From contig JBBIJX010000036.1 in the NCBI GenBank assembly GCA_037445775.1, positions 1 to 16,546 of the forward strand: DNA of 16,546 nt, written 5' to 3'. The stretch comes from JBBUX01 sp037445775 (GTDB lineage Bacteria; Actinomycetota; Coriobacteriia; Anaerosomatales; PHET01). Below the pieces are notes generated by a model, which did not search any database, had not been told where the DNA came from, and saw only the letters and a program-made list of their open reading frames with translations. The position numbers and the translations under genes are program-made. Positions 5,283-13,522 of the stretch are shown one piece after another; position 1 is the stretch's first letter, and every line of letters begins with the position of its first letter.

Positions 5283-7469
5283 ATGGGGCGACGCCCACAC
5301 CCCGCTCGGCGTGTCATGGGCACCGCGCTGTGCGTGTGGGTCGCCGTTGCGCTCGTGGTTTTCGCGCGCGTCGAGTCCGTGGTCGCTACAACGGACCCTG
5401 AAGCGCCTGTGGCGGAGGCCACCGGCCGCGTGGTCGTGGGCTACCGCGTGGGTGAGGTGGGGGCGGCGCGTGGTGCCGTGACTAGGCGGGGCGCGGCCGT
5501 CGTAGCAGAGCGGGCCGAAGGTCGCTACCTTGTGGTTCGTCCGCAGCTGGGCCAGAGCGCCGCCGCGCTTGCACAGCGTCTGGCGCGCTCCCCGGGTGTC
5601 CGCTACGCGCAGCCCGAGCTCGTCGCGCGCGCTCTCTTCACGCCCAACGACCCTCAGTATTCGAGCCAGTCGAACTTGCACGCGGTCGGTGCGAGCTCGG
5701 CGTGGGACATCGAGCGTGGCGCACCGTCTGTGGTCGTGGCGGTCGTCGACTCCGGCGTCGACCCCGGGCATCCGGACCTTGCGGGGCGCGTCGACGCCGC
5801 ACGCGGCTACGACTTCATCGGTCGCGATCCGGTCGCCAACGACGCGTTCGGCCACGGCACGCACGTCGCCGGCGTCATCGCCGCCGCGACCGACAACCGG
5901 CGCGACGTAGCGGGGCTTGCCCATCGCTGCACGATCCTGCCGGTGCGCGTCCTGAACGCGCAGGGTGTCGGTTCGGACACAGCGGTCGCCGACGGCATCC
6001 GGCACGCGGTCAAACAGGGCGCGGACGTCATCAACCTGAGTCTCGGGATCGCGGACCCGTCGCGTGTGCTGGAGGACGCCATCGAGTACGCGCACGCACG
6101 CGACGTCGTTATCGTGGCCGCGGCGGGGAACGACGGCACGCCCGGCCTGGACTATCCTGCGGCCTACACCGACGTCGTGGCGGTGGGCGCGCTCGACACA
6201 CGCGGCCTGAGGTGGGTCGGCTCCCAGTACGGCGCCGGTCTCGACCTCGTGGCGCCTGGCGTGAACGTGCTCTCGCTCTGGCCGTTGAGCGGACCTGTGG
6301 CCGCAGCTTCGGTGGGCCGGATCACCGGTACGTCCGCGGCGTCGCCTCACGTTGCCGGAGCTGCGGCGTTGCTGCGATCCGCACACCCCTCATGGCCGGC
6401 GGGGCGCGTCGCGGCACGTCTCCGCGCGACCGCGCAGGACTTGGGCGATCCGGGCCCTGATATCGAGTACGGGCATGGTCTGGTCCGCGCGGACCTTGCG
6501 CTCAGCGTGCCGGACGACGTTACCGATGACGATCTTCCGGGAGTCCCGTTGCCCGGCTCGCTCGCGACAGGCGCTCTCGACGCGGGCGATGACGTGCGGG
6601 ACGTCTTCGTTGTGGCGGTCAACGGAGGGCATCGGCTGCGCGTGACGCTGACCGGTTCCTCCGGAGCGCTCACCGAGGTGCGGCTCATTGAGCCGGGCTC
6701 CTCCTCGCTCGATGCGCCGCCGGTGGCGACAGCGTCCAGCACGGGAATGCCCACGACGCTCACGTACGACGCCCCCTCCGGCCAGGGAGGACTTCACCAT
6801 CTAATCGTCACCGTGCATGAGGGATCGGGCGAGTATCGGCTCGCATGGCAGCGCGGGTACGGCACGCAGCTCACGCTCAGCGCGACGCCGTACCCGCGCT
6901 GGGGCGGCAGCGCCTCCGTGCGAGGCCGGTTGCTGAGCATCGACGACGAACCGGTGCCCGGGATGCGCGTCACGCTCGACGCGCGCCCGTCGGGGGTTTC
7001 GGCGTGGAAGACCGGGGTGGCGAGTGTGCGCACCGGCTCGGACGGCGCCTATCGCTTCTCGGTCCACCCGACGCGCAAGACGGAGTATCGCGTGCGGTTC
7101 GCCGGAGCGCCGGGCGAGATGGCGTCGTCGAGCCGCACTGCGGTGGTCTGGCCGAAGGCGGCTCTCGCCGCTCCGTTTCCCGTGAGCCGTGTCCGCGGTT
7201 CGGGCTCGTATGCGTTCGCCGGCACGCTGCGCCCGAAGCACCCGGCAGGGGCAAGGACGGTGCGGGTGACGGTCTACCGGCTCGATCCTGGCACGGGCGT
7301 CTGGATCGAGGGCGCCACGGTGCGGATGGTGAACCGGAGCCGAGACGGCTACACGCGCTACGCCGGGTCGATAAGGCTTCCGCGCGGGAAGCTCAGGCTT
7401 GTCGCGCGCGTGGGGGGAGACGACGTACACGCCCCAGCGTCGGCGACCACGCTCATCACGGTCCCATAA
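5283..7469 (+). CDS. secreted subtilisin-like serine protease (S8) with C-terminal PPC and Ig-like domains
   Basis: A 728-residue exported endopeptidase. Residues 1-35 form a signal peptide with an Arg-rich start; about 45-115 are an I9-like propeptide. The catalytic domain (about 140-400) has Asp156 in VVDSG, His191 in GHGTHVAG, oxyanion Asn283 in AAAGNDG and Ser351 in GTSAASPHVAG: a full triad. Then come a PPC-like domain (about 415-520, DVRDVF at 437-442) and two Ig-like beta domains to the end. The frame is open upstream to 4611 inside the preceding gene, but that part is a shadow. The ATG at 5283, five bases after the previous stop, gives a good signal peptide; its ribosome site is weak, so coupling to the upstream gene is likely. 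An internal ATG at 5316 would lose the basic n-region. It ends 18 bp from the convergent helicase. Confidence 0.93.
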   Translation: MGRRPHPARRVMGTALCVWVAVALVVFARVESVVATTDPEAPVAEATGRVVVGYRVGEVGAARGAVTRRGAAVVAERAEGRYLVVRPQLGQSAAALAQRLARSPGVRYAQPELVARALFTPNDPQYSSQSNLHAVGASSAWDIERGAPSVVVAVVDSGVDPGHPDLAGRVDAARGYDFIGRDPVANDAFGHGTHVAGVIAAATDNRRDVAGLAHRCTILPVRVLNAQGVGSDTAVADGIRHAVKQGADVINLSLGIADPSRVLEDAIEYAHARDVVIVAAAGNDGTPGLDYPAAYTDVVAVGALDTRGLRWVGSQYGAGLDLVAPGVNVLSLWPLSGPVAAASVGRITGTSAASPHVAGAAALLRSAHPSWPAGRVAARLRATAQDLGDPGPDIEYGHGLVRADLALSVPDDVTDDDLPGVPLPGSLATGALDAGDDVRDVFVVAVNGGHRLRVTLTGSSGALTEVRLIEPGSSSLDAPPVATASSTGMPTTLTYDAPSGQGGLHHLIVTVHEGSGEYRLAWQRGYGTQLTLSATPYPRWGGSASVRGRLLSIDDEPVPGMRVTLDARPSGVSAWKTGVASVRTGSDGAYRFSVHPTRKTEYRVRFAGAPGEMASSSRTAVVWPKAALAAPFPVSRVRGSGSYAFAGTLRPKHPAGARTVRVTVYRLDPGTGVWIEGATVRMVNRSRDGYTRYAGSIRLPRGKLRLVARVGGDDVHAPASATTLITVP

Positions 7470-7487
7470 GGCGCCAGCCCCGCGGGT

Positions 7488-8705
<1,218 letters not shown>

Positions 8706-8769
8706 GCTGGCAGTATACGCCGCGCGCGCCCGTGTCGTCTCGCACCTGCGGGAAGGGTACGATGGAGTC
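8706..8769. promoter_or_regulatory. divergent leaderless promoter pair between helicase and cardiolipin synthase
   Basis: Minus strand: TATACT (8712-8717), six bases, ATG at 8705. Plus strand: TACGAT (8758-8763), six bases, GTG at 8770. Both hexamers fit the actinobacterial TAnnnT -10 pattern, and the six-base gap makes the first base of the codon the likely transcript start. The arrangement is mirror-symmetrical about 8737/8738, so both promoters would share one -35 region (8735-8740); that region has no clear consensus. No ribosome site suits either start. Confidence 0.6.
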
Positions 8770-10197
8770 GTGCTGTACGACCTTGTGCTCCCAGTCATCG
8801 TCGTCTACTCGGTCGTGGTCATCGTCGCGCTCATCTACGAGGAACGCGATCCTTCGACCACACTCGCGTGGATCCTCGTGCTCCTGCTCATGCCGGGTGC
8901 CGGTATCGTGCTCTACCTCATGTTCGGACGCGATCTGAGCCGTACGGCGCACCGCGACCGCCGTCGATCCGAAGGCGCGGCGCTGGCGGCGAACACGATG
9001 CAGGCGCTTCGCGCGCGCTACTCGTTCGATGCGACGGCGAACGTCGAGGACCCTCTCTACCGCCTCGTCTCGCGCGCGATCCGCCGGATGTGCGGCACGA
9101 CACCGCTGCCCTGCGCCGACCTCGAGATCTTCTCGACCGGCGAGGAGAAGTTCTCGCGCCTGCTCAACGACATCGACAACGCGAGCCGCTTCGTTCACCT
9201 CCAGTACTTCATCTGGGAGGCCGACGAGCTCACCGCGCGCGTCTGCGAGTTGCTTGCGCGCAAGGTCGCCGAGGGCGTCGAGGTGCGCGTCCTCTACGAC
9301 TGGGTGGGGTCGGCGTTCTACAGCAAGCGCCAGCTCAAGGCGCTGGTAGCCGCAGGAGCGCAGGTGCGACCCGACCGCGCGGACTGGCGCAAGCTCAACT
9401 ACCGGAGCCACCGAAAGTGCGCCGTCATCGACGGCCGGGTAGGCTACACGGGCGGCATGAACATGGGGCTAGAGTACGCGGACGGCGGACGGCGGTTCGC
9501 CGAGTGGCGCGACACGCATCTCCGCTTCACCGGACCGCTCGTGCACGACGTCCACGCACTGTTCTGCTCGCGCTGGTACCGGGTCACCGGGGAGAGCCTC
9601 TTCGACGAGACGCGCTTCCCGGAGCTAGAGCCGCTCGTCGACGGCCGTTGGGTGTGGGCTCAACTCGCGTTCTCCGGGCCGGAGTCCCCGCGGCAGGCCG
9701 TCCGGCACGTTCTGCATCTCGCGATTGGGCAGGCGAACCGCTCAGTTCGGGTGCAGTCGCCCTACTACGTCCCCGACCAGACGGTCGAAGACACGCTCGC
9801 GGCGAGTGCGTCGGCGGGCGTGCACGTGAGCCTCATGATGGCCGGGGTGCACGACAAGCGGCTGCCATGGTGGGCGGCGTTCAGCTACCTCGATGAGCTC
9901 GTCGACTCAGGCGCGAGGGTCTACCAGTACGAGGCTGGCTTCATGCACGCGAAAGCCGTCACGATCGACGGGCGGCTCGCCTCGATGGGGACGACCAACT
10001 TCGATGTGCGCAGCTTCCTGCTCCACGACGAACTCCAGGTGTTCTTCTACGACGCCGGTGTGGCACAGCGCCAGGACGCGCTCTTCGACGCCGACCTCGC
10101 TGCGTGCCTGGAGGTCACGCTCGACTCACTCGCCGAGATCGGCTCCCTGGAGCGCTTCCGAAACGCCGTGGCGCGGCTGTTCTCACGCGCGCTCTGA
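8770..10197 (+). CDS. cls: cardiolipin synthase (two-HKD phospholipase D family)
   Basis: A 475-residue membrane enzyme that joins two phosphatidylglycerol molecules to make cardiolipin and glycerol. Two N-terminal helices (about 4-22 and 31-51, the PLDc_N region with MPGAGIVLYLMFGRD) anchor it. Two HKD phospholipase D motifs follow: His214, Lys216, Asp221 with the GGMNMG loop, and His393, Lys395, Asp400 with GTTNFD. Length and order are normal for ClsA-type enzymes. The chosen start is the GTG at 8770, six bases after TACGAT, which keeps the first helix. An in-frame upstream ATG at 8704 would lie inside the promoter region and overlap the helicase start. It ends convergent to the nitroreductase gene. 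Substrate specificity within the family cannot be told from sequence. Confidence 0.92.
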   Translation: MLYDLVLPVIVVYSVVVIVALIYEERDPSTTLAWILVLLLMPGAGIVLYLMFGRDLSRTAHRDRRRSEGAALAANTMQALRARYSFDATANVEDPLYRLVSRAIRRMCGTTPLPCADLEIFSTGEEKFSRLLNDIDNASRFVHLQYFIWEADELTARVCELLARKVAEGVEVRVLYDWVGSAFYSKRQLKALVAAGAQVRPDRADWRKLNYRSHRKCAVIDGRVGYTGGMNMGLEYADGGRRFAEWRDTHLRFTGPLVHDVHALFCSRWYRVTGESLFDETRFPELEPLVDGRWVWAQLAFSGPESPRQAVRHVLHLAIGQANRSVRVQSPYYVPDQTVEDTLAASASAGVHVSLMMAGVHDKRLPWWAAFSYLDELVDSGARVYQYEAGFMHAKAVTIDGRLASMGTTNFDVRSFLLHDELQVFFYDAGVAQRQDALFDADLAACLEVTLDSLAEIGSLERFRNAVARLFSRAL

Positions 10198-10199
10198 GC

Positions 10200-10274
10200 T
10201 CACTTCCGCGCGATGCGCGCGAGGCGGTTCGTGGTCGCAGCCGTCTTCGCGAACACCGCCTCCTCCTCGGTCAC
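10200..10274 (-). CDS. possible 24-residue small ORF coupled to the nitroreductase gene
   Basis: A GTG overlapping the nitroreductase stop codon as GTGA opens a 24-residue frame (TEEEAVFAKTAATTNRLARI, then three residues) ending at 10200. It fills the gap to the end of the cardiolipin synthase gene and has a plausible amphipathic helix. It may be a real coupled peptide, a remnant of a longer gene, or chance. Confidence 0.25.
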   Translation of the reverse strand: MTEEEAVFAKTAATTNRLARIARK

Positions 10275-11074
10275 GCGTCCTCCACGGGCTCGAACCGCGC
10301 CACGTCGAGTCCGTTCTCACAATCGGCCCAGCGTCCGGTGATACCGGCTGCGTATGCTGCGACCTCGGCGTGCAACATGGCGATCCCGCAGTCCAGAGCG
10401 CGCGTGACACGCGGCGCCTCACGGCGCGAGTCGCGCGCAATGACAAGCGCCCCGTGCTCCATGCGCAACCGCCACGGCTGCCGGTTCATCGCTGAGGGGG
10501 CTACCCGTACCGCTTCGGCCGCCGCCAGTGCCCAAGCGGGCCAGCCGGCCCGCGATCCGGGAGCGATCACGTCGAGCGGCTTTCGCTCGTGCGAACCCGC
10601 GAGGCGACGGAAGACACGCTCGCTCCCTGACGGTGCTTCGGTGGCATGGCCGATCGGGGAGGCCGCGACCACGGCTTCGCCCGGCTCCAACTCGACGAGC
10701 GCTCTGGCTCTATGCCGGTCGAAGAAACCGCCGATCCAGCAGGTGTCCAGACCTGCGGACGTCGCCTCGAGTATCACGGCCTCGCCGGTGTAGCCCGCGT
10801 GCGTCTGGGCCCCCGGCGAACCGGACGCCGCGATGACGAGCAGGGCGTGCGGCGCTCCGGTGACCTTGGCGTAGGAGCCGACGATGCCGCGGAACAGGTC
10901 GCCGGGAGCGCTGCCAACGAGAACGACACGGGCGTCAGGGTACGGCCGGAACCCGGCACGGAGCCCTTCGAGTGCGCGAAGGGCCTCGTGGGGTGCGGGT
11001 GTGCCATCGAACGAACGTCGCGAGTGACGTGTCGGAATCGCTCGTGCCCATGTCGCGGCTCGCTGTGCGAGCAT
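10271..11074 (-). CDS. nitroreductase-family protein (duplicated half-domain type)
   Basis: A 267-residue protein that looks like the nitroreductase family with two half-domains (Putative_TM_nitroreductase type). Residues 14-24 (PTRHSRRSFDG) resemble the Arg-rich FMN phosphate-contact motif, 105-145 hold the SAGLDTCWIGGFFD segment and the ASPIGHA turn, and about 180-250 hold the second half with APSAMNRQPWRLRM and LDCGIAMLHAE. These enzymes bind FMN and reduce nitro-aromatics, quinones or unknown substrates. The start at 11074 is chosen because the longer frame to 11197 crosses into the divergent DedA gene and is not family-like; a start at 11128 is possible but would overlap the DedA ATG. 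Despite the family name I see no clear membrane helix. Confidence 0.75.
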   Translation of the reverse strand: MLAQRAATWARAIPTRHSRRSFDGTPAPHEALRALEGLRAGFRPYPDARVVLVGSAPGDLFRGIVGSYAKVTGAPHALLVIAASGSPGAQTHAGYTGEAVILEATSAGLDTCWIGGFFDRHRARALVELEPGEAVVAASPIGHATEAPSGSERVFRRLAGSHERKPLDVIAPGSRAGWPAWALAAAEAVRVAPSAMNRQPWRLRMEHGALVIARDSRREAPRVTRALDCGIAMLHAEVAAYAAGITGRWADCENGLDVARFEPVEDA

Positions 11075-11126
11075 GTCGTATGCTCTGCCAGCGTGACACT
11101 CGTCGTGGCCATCGAACTGGAGACCC

Positions 11127-11810
11127 ATGGATCCTGCCGGTTTCTTCATCGACCTCTTCCTGAATCTCGACGTTGTCTTGAAGGAGTGGGTCACCACCTA
11201 CGGTGTGTGGATCTACGCGATGCTGTTCCTCATCATCTTCCTTGAGACAGGTATCGTCGTCACGCCGTTCCTACCCGGCGACTCGCTGCTGTTCGCCGCG
11301 GGTGCCCTCGCGGCGATCGCCAACGGGGGGCTCAACGTCTGGGTGCTCTGGGTCGTGCTGTTCGTGGCGGCTGTGCTTGGTGACGCCTGCAACTACGCCA
11401 TCGGACGGCACTGGGGGCGCGGCATACTCGACTCCGGACGGTTCTCGCGTGTCATCACGGATGCGCACATCGCCGAAACCGAGGCGTTCTTCCGCAGACA
11501 TGGGGGTAAGACGATCGTGTTGGCCCGTTTCTTCCCATTCATCCGCACATTCGCGCCGTTCGTCGCGGGGCTGAGTCACATGGACTACCCGCGGTTCGCG
11601 CGCTACAACGTCTTCGGCGCCGGGGTGTGGATCACGCTGTTCGTTGGCGCGGGCTACTTCTTCGGCAACATTCCGTTCGTCGCCCATAACCTCGAGTACC
11701 TCATCATCGGCATCGTCCTGGTGAGCGTAACCCCCGGTATCTGGCATTGGGTGCAGGGGCGGCTCAAGGCGCGCAAGAAGGCCGCCGTGCCCTCGAGCGA
11801 TACGGAGTGA
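11127..11810 (+). CDS. DedA/VTT-family membrane protein
   Basis: A 227-residue polytopic membrane protein of the DedA (VTT domain) family, linked to envelope homeostasis, proton-motive-force balance and lipid-carrier or phospholipid flipping. Helices lie at about 28-62, 70-92, 140-150 (re-entrant), 163-182 and 190-208. The signature acidic and basic residues are present: Glu40 in FLETG, Asp52 in LPGDSLLF, and Arg134 and Arg140 in ARFFPFIRTFAPFVAG, matching the essential residues known for E. coli DedA proteins. The basic tail is cytoplasmic. The ATG at 11127 follows GGAG. It is divergent from the nitroreductase gene and near the cardiolipin synthase gene, which suits a membrane-lipid theme. 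Confidence 0.9.
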   Translation: MDPAGFFIDLFLNLDVVLKEWVTTYGVWIYAMLFLIIFLETGIVVTPFLPGDSLLFAAGALAAIANGGLNVWVLWVVLFVAAVLGDACNYAIGRHWGRGILDSGRFSRVITDAHIAETEAFFRRHGGKTIVLARFFPFIRTFAPFVAGLSHMDYPRFARYNVFGAGVWITLFVGAGYFFGNIPFVAHNLEYLIIGIVLVSVTPGIWHWVQGRLKARKKAAVPSSDTE

Positions 11811-11817
11811 AGCCAGT

Positions 11818-11835
11818 CGCCCGTCGCTTCGGGCG
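11818..11835. terminator. weak bidirectional hairpin between convergent genes
   Basis: CGCCCG (11818-11823) and CGGGCG (11830-11835) form a 6-bp stem with a 6-base loop in the short gap between the DedA gene and the convergent release-factor-like gene. There is no T-tract on either side, so it is at best a weak terminator. Confidence 0.35.
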
Positions 11836-11871
11836 GTGACGGCCGCCTACGTCCTTGGGCCGCCGACGCCG

Positions 11872-13092
11872 CTAGTAGCGCATCACAGCCGCGACACCCT
11901 TCACCGGCGGATCTTCGCCCGAGAACGCCACGATGCTCCCGCCGTGCAGCGCGGTCTCGGCGGCAGCGAGGTCGACGAGGTCCCACCCGCGCTCGGACCG
12001 GAGCGCGTCCTCTCCGTCCTCGCTCCCGTGCTCGCGCAGCAGCCGCGGCGCGGCGTCGCACACCAGGTCGACGTGGAGACGCTCGCGGTCGAACCTGCCG
12101 AACGGTCCGACGCTGTCATCGAAGTAGAGCGTCTTGACGCGGCCGGTTGCCGCAGCGGCGACGATTGCGGCCGGGTCGCGCGACGCGAGCGAGGTGCCCT
12201 CCTTCTCGGCGAGCTCCGCGACGTCAGCGTCGAGCAGCGCCCGGAAGTGCGGCTCCAGCGCTTTGCTCGCCCTCTCTGCGACCGCCTGAGGCGAGAGTTC
12301 GTCCGTCGCGCCGGTGACGTGGGCGTCGACAAGCGCCGGCGAAGTGTTCAAAGAGCGGTAGAGCGCGATCTCGTAGTCGACTCCGAGCAGTAAGAGCGGC
12401 ACCCCCGGCTCAAGCGACGCAACGTCCGATGCTGCGGACTCGATCTTGCGCAGGTAACGCTCGAGGTTGTTCTTGTCTGCGTCTTTCTCGCCGCCGTGGC
12501 CGTGGAAGACCGCCCCGGTGGGGCGACCTCCGCCGGCTGCGCGGCCCGGCGCGGGCACGCTCGAATACTGCACGGCGGGCTGCACCTCGTCGTAGCGCAA
12601 CTCGTCGGCGAGGGAGGCGGGCACGCCTTCGAGCGTCACCTCATCGATGGCTCCGTCGATCCCGCGGAAGAGGCGGCATCCGTTGCGGTCTAGTGCGAGA
12701 GCGAAGTAGGGGCGTTCACCGCGGTCCGCGGCGATCAGCGGCCTCAGGTAGAAGCGATCGCCCACTACGACAGACTCGGGCAACGGCAGGCCGGTCAGCA
12801 CCGTCTGCGTCGTAGTGGCGGAGTGGAAGACTGCGAGCCCGTGCGCCGTCGACCGCCAGAATGTCGCGTCCTCGAGCAGCGACTGGATCGGAGCGCAGAA
12901 CGCTGGCACATCGGACTCCCGCATCCCCTCATACACGAGGCGCTCGCACGCCTCCTTGAGCAGGTTCTTCAGGCGGATACGGTCCTGTTCCTTCGCCGGT
13001 CCCGCGATGTGCGTGGGAAGGTAGAGCGTGATCGAGGGCCAGCTGCGCTCCGACGCCAGGCTGATGAGCTTCTCGCGGTCGAGTGTCGCCAT
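11872..13092 (-). CDS. bacterial archaeo-eukaryotic release factor-like protein (baeRF family 7)
   Basis: A 406-residue cytosolic protein matching the baeRF family 7 pattern: PSITLYLPTHIAGPAKEQD and RIRLKNLLKEA at residues 18-47, FWRSTAHGLAVF in the first third, and VGDRFYLRPLIAADRGERPY then FALALDRNGCRLFRG (about 135-175). A loop at about 237-250 has GAVFHGHGGEKDADKNNLER, and the C-terminal third has LYFDDSVGPFGRFD with a typical SIVAFSGEDPPVKGVAAVMRY end. The fold is related to eRF1/aRF1 domains, which suggests contact with the ribosome or tRNA, but no member of this bacterial family is known to me with a proven role. The ATG at 13092 has AAGGAGG seven bases upstream. Longer upstream reading is not family-like. 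It is divergent from the SRP RNA gene. Confidence 0.85.
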   Translation of the reverse strand: MATLDREKLISLASERSWPSITLYLPTHIAGPAKEQDRIRLKNLLKEACERLVYEGMRESDVPAFCAPIQSLLEDATFWRSTAHGLAVFHSATTTQTVLTGLPLPESVVVGDRFYLRPLIAADRGERPYFALALDRNGCRLFRGIDGAIDEVTLEGVPASLADELRYDEVQPAVQYSSVPAPGRAAGGGRPTGAVFHGHGGEKDADKNNLERYLRKIESAASDVASLEPGVPLLLLGVDYEIALYRSLNTSPALVDAHVTGATDELSPQAVAERASKALEPHFRALLDADVAELAEKEGTSLASRDPAAIVAAAATGRVKTLYFDDSVGPFGRFDRERLHVDLVCDAAPRLLREHGSEDGEDALRSERGWDLVDLAAAETALHGGSIVAFSGEDPPVKGVAAVMRY

Positions 13093-13116
13093 CGACGAGC
13101 CTCCTTCACGAGACAA

Positions 13117-13139
13117 CAGAACGCGGGTACGCGGTTCTG
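13117..13139 (-). promoter_or_regulatory. hairpin in the leader of the release-factor-like gene
   Basis: CAGAAC-GCG (13117-13125) pairs with CGC-(bulged G)-GTTCTG (13130-13139) around a GGTA loop. In minus-strand RNA it sits about 12 bases before the ribosome site and is followed by a U-containing run (UUGUCUC). It could be a leader stem-loop or a weak attenuator. Confidence 0.3.
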
Positions 13140-13277
13140 GCGAATCGCGTCCCGTAGTGAGTCTGTTCCCTCGCAGCGGGCGAACGCACCCGGCGGGTTG
13201 ACGGACGGACACCCGTGCGAGGCGAGCGGGCCTCGTGAGCGGTCTTGTGAGTGGCGCCCTCCAGAGGGGTCGCGCGG
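13140..13277. other. gene-free stretch upstream of the SRP RNA promoter
   Basis: Together with the preceding leader this makes about 185 bp without a gene between the release-factor-like gene and the SRP RNA promoter. It must hold the promoter of the minus-strand gene, but I could not place a convincing -35/-10 pair. I see no tRNA, repeat or peptide-coding frame in it. Confidence 0.4.
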
Positions 13278-13306
13278 GTGACTCTGTGCGCGGCTGCGCG
13301 TATACT
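13278..13306 (+). promoter_or_regulatory. strong promoter for the SRP RNA
   Basis: GTGACT (13278-13283), a 17-bp spacer and TATACT (13301-13306) form a good sigma-70-type promoter. Transcription would start near 13313, just before the long SRP stem. Confidence 0.7.
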
Positions 13307-13312
13307 GTGCCC

Positions 13313-13430
13313 TCGCGCGCCAAGCGCGCCGAGCGGGTTCGGACGGCGGCATGTCTCGAACCTGGTCAGGGCCGGGAGGCAGCAGCCATAAGGGGCCTCT
13401 GCCGAGCGTCCGGGCCCGCTCGGCGCGCTA
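13313..13430 (+). ncRNA. ffs: small signal recognition particle RNA (4.5S-type)
   Basis: The RNA binds Ffh and directs membrane and secreted proteins to the translocon. A 23-bp closing stem joins 13323-13345 with 13407-13429 and is perfect apart from two G-U pairs. The apical domain IV is unmistakable: GGTCAGGGCC (from 13364), a GGGA tetraloop, and GGCAGCAGCC for the asymmetric loop bound by Ffh. It is the short bacterial form without an Alu domain. Ends are set from the stem and the promoter, so they may be off by several bases. It lies upstream of dnaX, as in several Gram-positive groups. Confidence 0.92.
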
Positions 13431-13473
13431 GCGGCGCCGCACGTACCCTACATCGCATGTCCGTGGGCGGCGG

Positions 13474-13479
13474 TATACT
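13474..13479 (+). promoter_or_regulatory. -10 box for dnaX
   Basis: TATACT lies 43 bp before the dnaX start codon, giving a transcript start near 13486 and a leader of about 37 bases. No good -35 is visible. It may serve dnaX-ybaB-recR apart from the SRP RNA promoter. Confidence 0.5.
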
Positions 13480-13522
13480 CCACGGCAGCAGCGTCCACCC
13501 GTCCCAAGGGCATCCGGATCCT

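Noticed and set aside
5070..6386. 438-residue minus-strand open frame
   Set aside because: Shadow of the two secreted-protein genes; no recognisable motif and very His/Arg-rich.
13093..13322. tRNA or further RNA gene upstream of the SRP RNA
   Set aside because: No cloverleaf, T-loop or anticodon arm could be built; only the 13117-13139 hairpin is convincing.
13421..13437. terminator hairpin after the SRP RNA
   Set aside because: The possible stem reuses bases of the SRP closing stem and has no T-tract.
13235..13522. 96-residue upstream extension of DnaX
   Set aside because: It runs through the SRP RNA gene and the dnaX -10 box; family similarity begins at the 13523 start.
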